From Gammaproteobacteria bacterium (GTDB lineage Bacteria > Pseudomonadota > Gammaproteobacteria > Pseudomonadales > Pseudohongiellaceae), in contig JAHEGE010000005.1 of the NCBI GenBank assembly GCA_024639905.1, positions 1-64,000 of the forward strand: a stretch of DNA of 64,000 nt, in the 5' to 3' direction. The notes beneath the pieces are model-generated. The model was not told the DNA's origin and ran no database searches. It saw nothing but the letters and a program-made list of their open reading frames with translations. Shown here piece after piece: positions 63,777 to 64,000 of this stretch. A program made the translations under genes and the position numbers. How positions within the stretch are numbered: position 1 is the first letter of the stretch; each line of letters opens with the position of its first letter.

Positions 63777-64000
63777 CTATTCACCGAAGCTCTCGACCCG
63801 AATGCGCATCACCGGGGCGACGACGCTGTCGAGCGCCTCGATCGCAGCGAGCGCTTCGTTGAGTTCGCCCTCGCGGGTCTTGTCGGTGAGCAGCACGATC
63901 GGCACGTTCTTGCCGTCGCTCTCCTTCTGAATCACCGCATCGATGCCGATGCCGAAACGCTCAAGCTCACCCGCAACATCCGCCATGACGCCCACAACGT
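63777..64000 (-). CDS. hom: Homoserine dehydrogenase (C-terminal part)
   Basis: The last 74 residues of a gene that begins beyond the window. GVMADVAGELERFGIGIDAVIQKE and VPIVLLTDKTREGELNEAL form the C-terminal ACT domain of Hom, which senses threonine. Position directly upstream of thrC supports it. The frame is open to base 64000 without a start. Confidence 0.85.
   Translation of the reverse strand, partial: VVGVMADVAGELERFGIGIDAVIQKESDGKNVPIVLLTDKTREGELNEALAAIEALDSVVAPVMRIRVESFGE

Overview
The window looks like chromosomal DNA of an aerobic, probably marine gammaproteobacterium. It is moderately GC-rich and densely coding. The strongest placement clues are gene orders shared with Pseudomonas-like and OM60/NOR5-like bacteria: ispB divergent from rplU-rpmA-obgE-proB, rpsT beside murJ, alaS-lysC-csrA-tRNA-Ser, hom-thrC-recJ, and trmJ divergent from suhB. 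The family-level placement is inference. No prophage, insertion sequence, CRISPR array or plasmid function was seen.

Layout. 0-5 kb: end of an ElaA-like acetyltransferase, proline symporter PutP, a divergent SufR-like regulator, and the radical SAM protein YgiQ. 5-10 kb: trmJ, a SuhB homologue that has lost most catalytic residues, a MATE exporter and a B12-binding radical SAM protein. 10-16.6 kb: nitroreductase, acyltransferase, TetR regulator, a small secreted repeat protein, TauE/SafE, glyoxalase I, a FolD resembling Bacteroidetes FolD, and an aminotransferase. 16.7-25.5 kb: housekeeping block (DAHP synthase, EfpL, murJ, rpsT, proB, obgE, rpmA, rplU, ispB). 25.6-30.6 kb: acyl-CoA synthetase, a transglutaminase/TPR lipoprotein and ETF-ubiquinone oxidoreductase. 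30.9-40 kb: TonB-dependent receptor, exported methyltransferase, CoA-transferase, cytochrome c/PQQ protein, epoxide hydrolase-like protein and dihydrolipoamide dehydrogenase-like protein. 40.2-41.1 kb: a probable selenoprotein with an in-frame UGA and a SECIS-like hairpin. 41.9-51.1 kb: an accessory block flanked by tRNA-Arg(ACG) and tRNA-Ser(GCU), holding CoA-ester genes, two metallo-hydrolases and a porin behind a sigma-54 promoter. 51-64 kb: csrA, lysC, alaS, a PerM-type protein, a PP2C phosphatase, a DsbD-like protein with a duplicated N-terminal domain, recJ, thrC and the end of hom.

How the genes work together. The acyl-CoA synthetase, ETF-QO, acyl-CoA dehydrogenase, MaoC proteins, CoA-transferases and CoA-ester lyase indicate catabolism of organic acids through CoA esters, feeding the quinone pool. 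CoA-transferase, two MaoC-type hydratases and the lyase together resemble known C5-dicarboxylate (mesaconate/itaconate/citramalate) routes. hom, thrC and lysC belong to aspartate-family amino acid synthesis.

The observations most worth a second look are the selenoprotein at 40214-41098, which simple gene calling splits in two; the catalytically degenerate SuhB; the duplicated DsbD-like protein; the sigma-54 porin promoter; the unusual FolD; and the accessory block between two tRNA genes that are normally neighbours.
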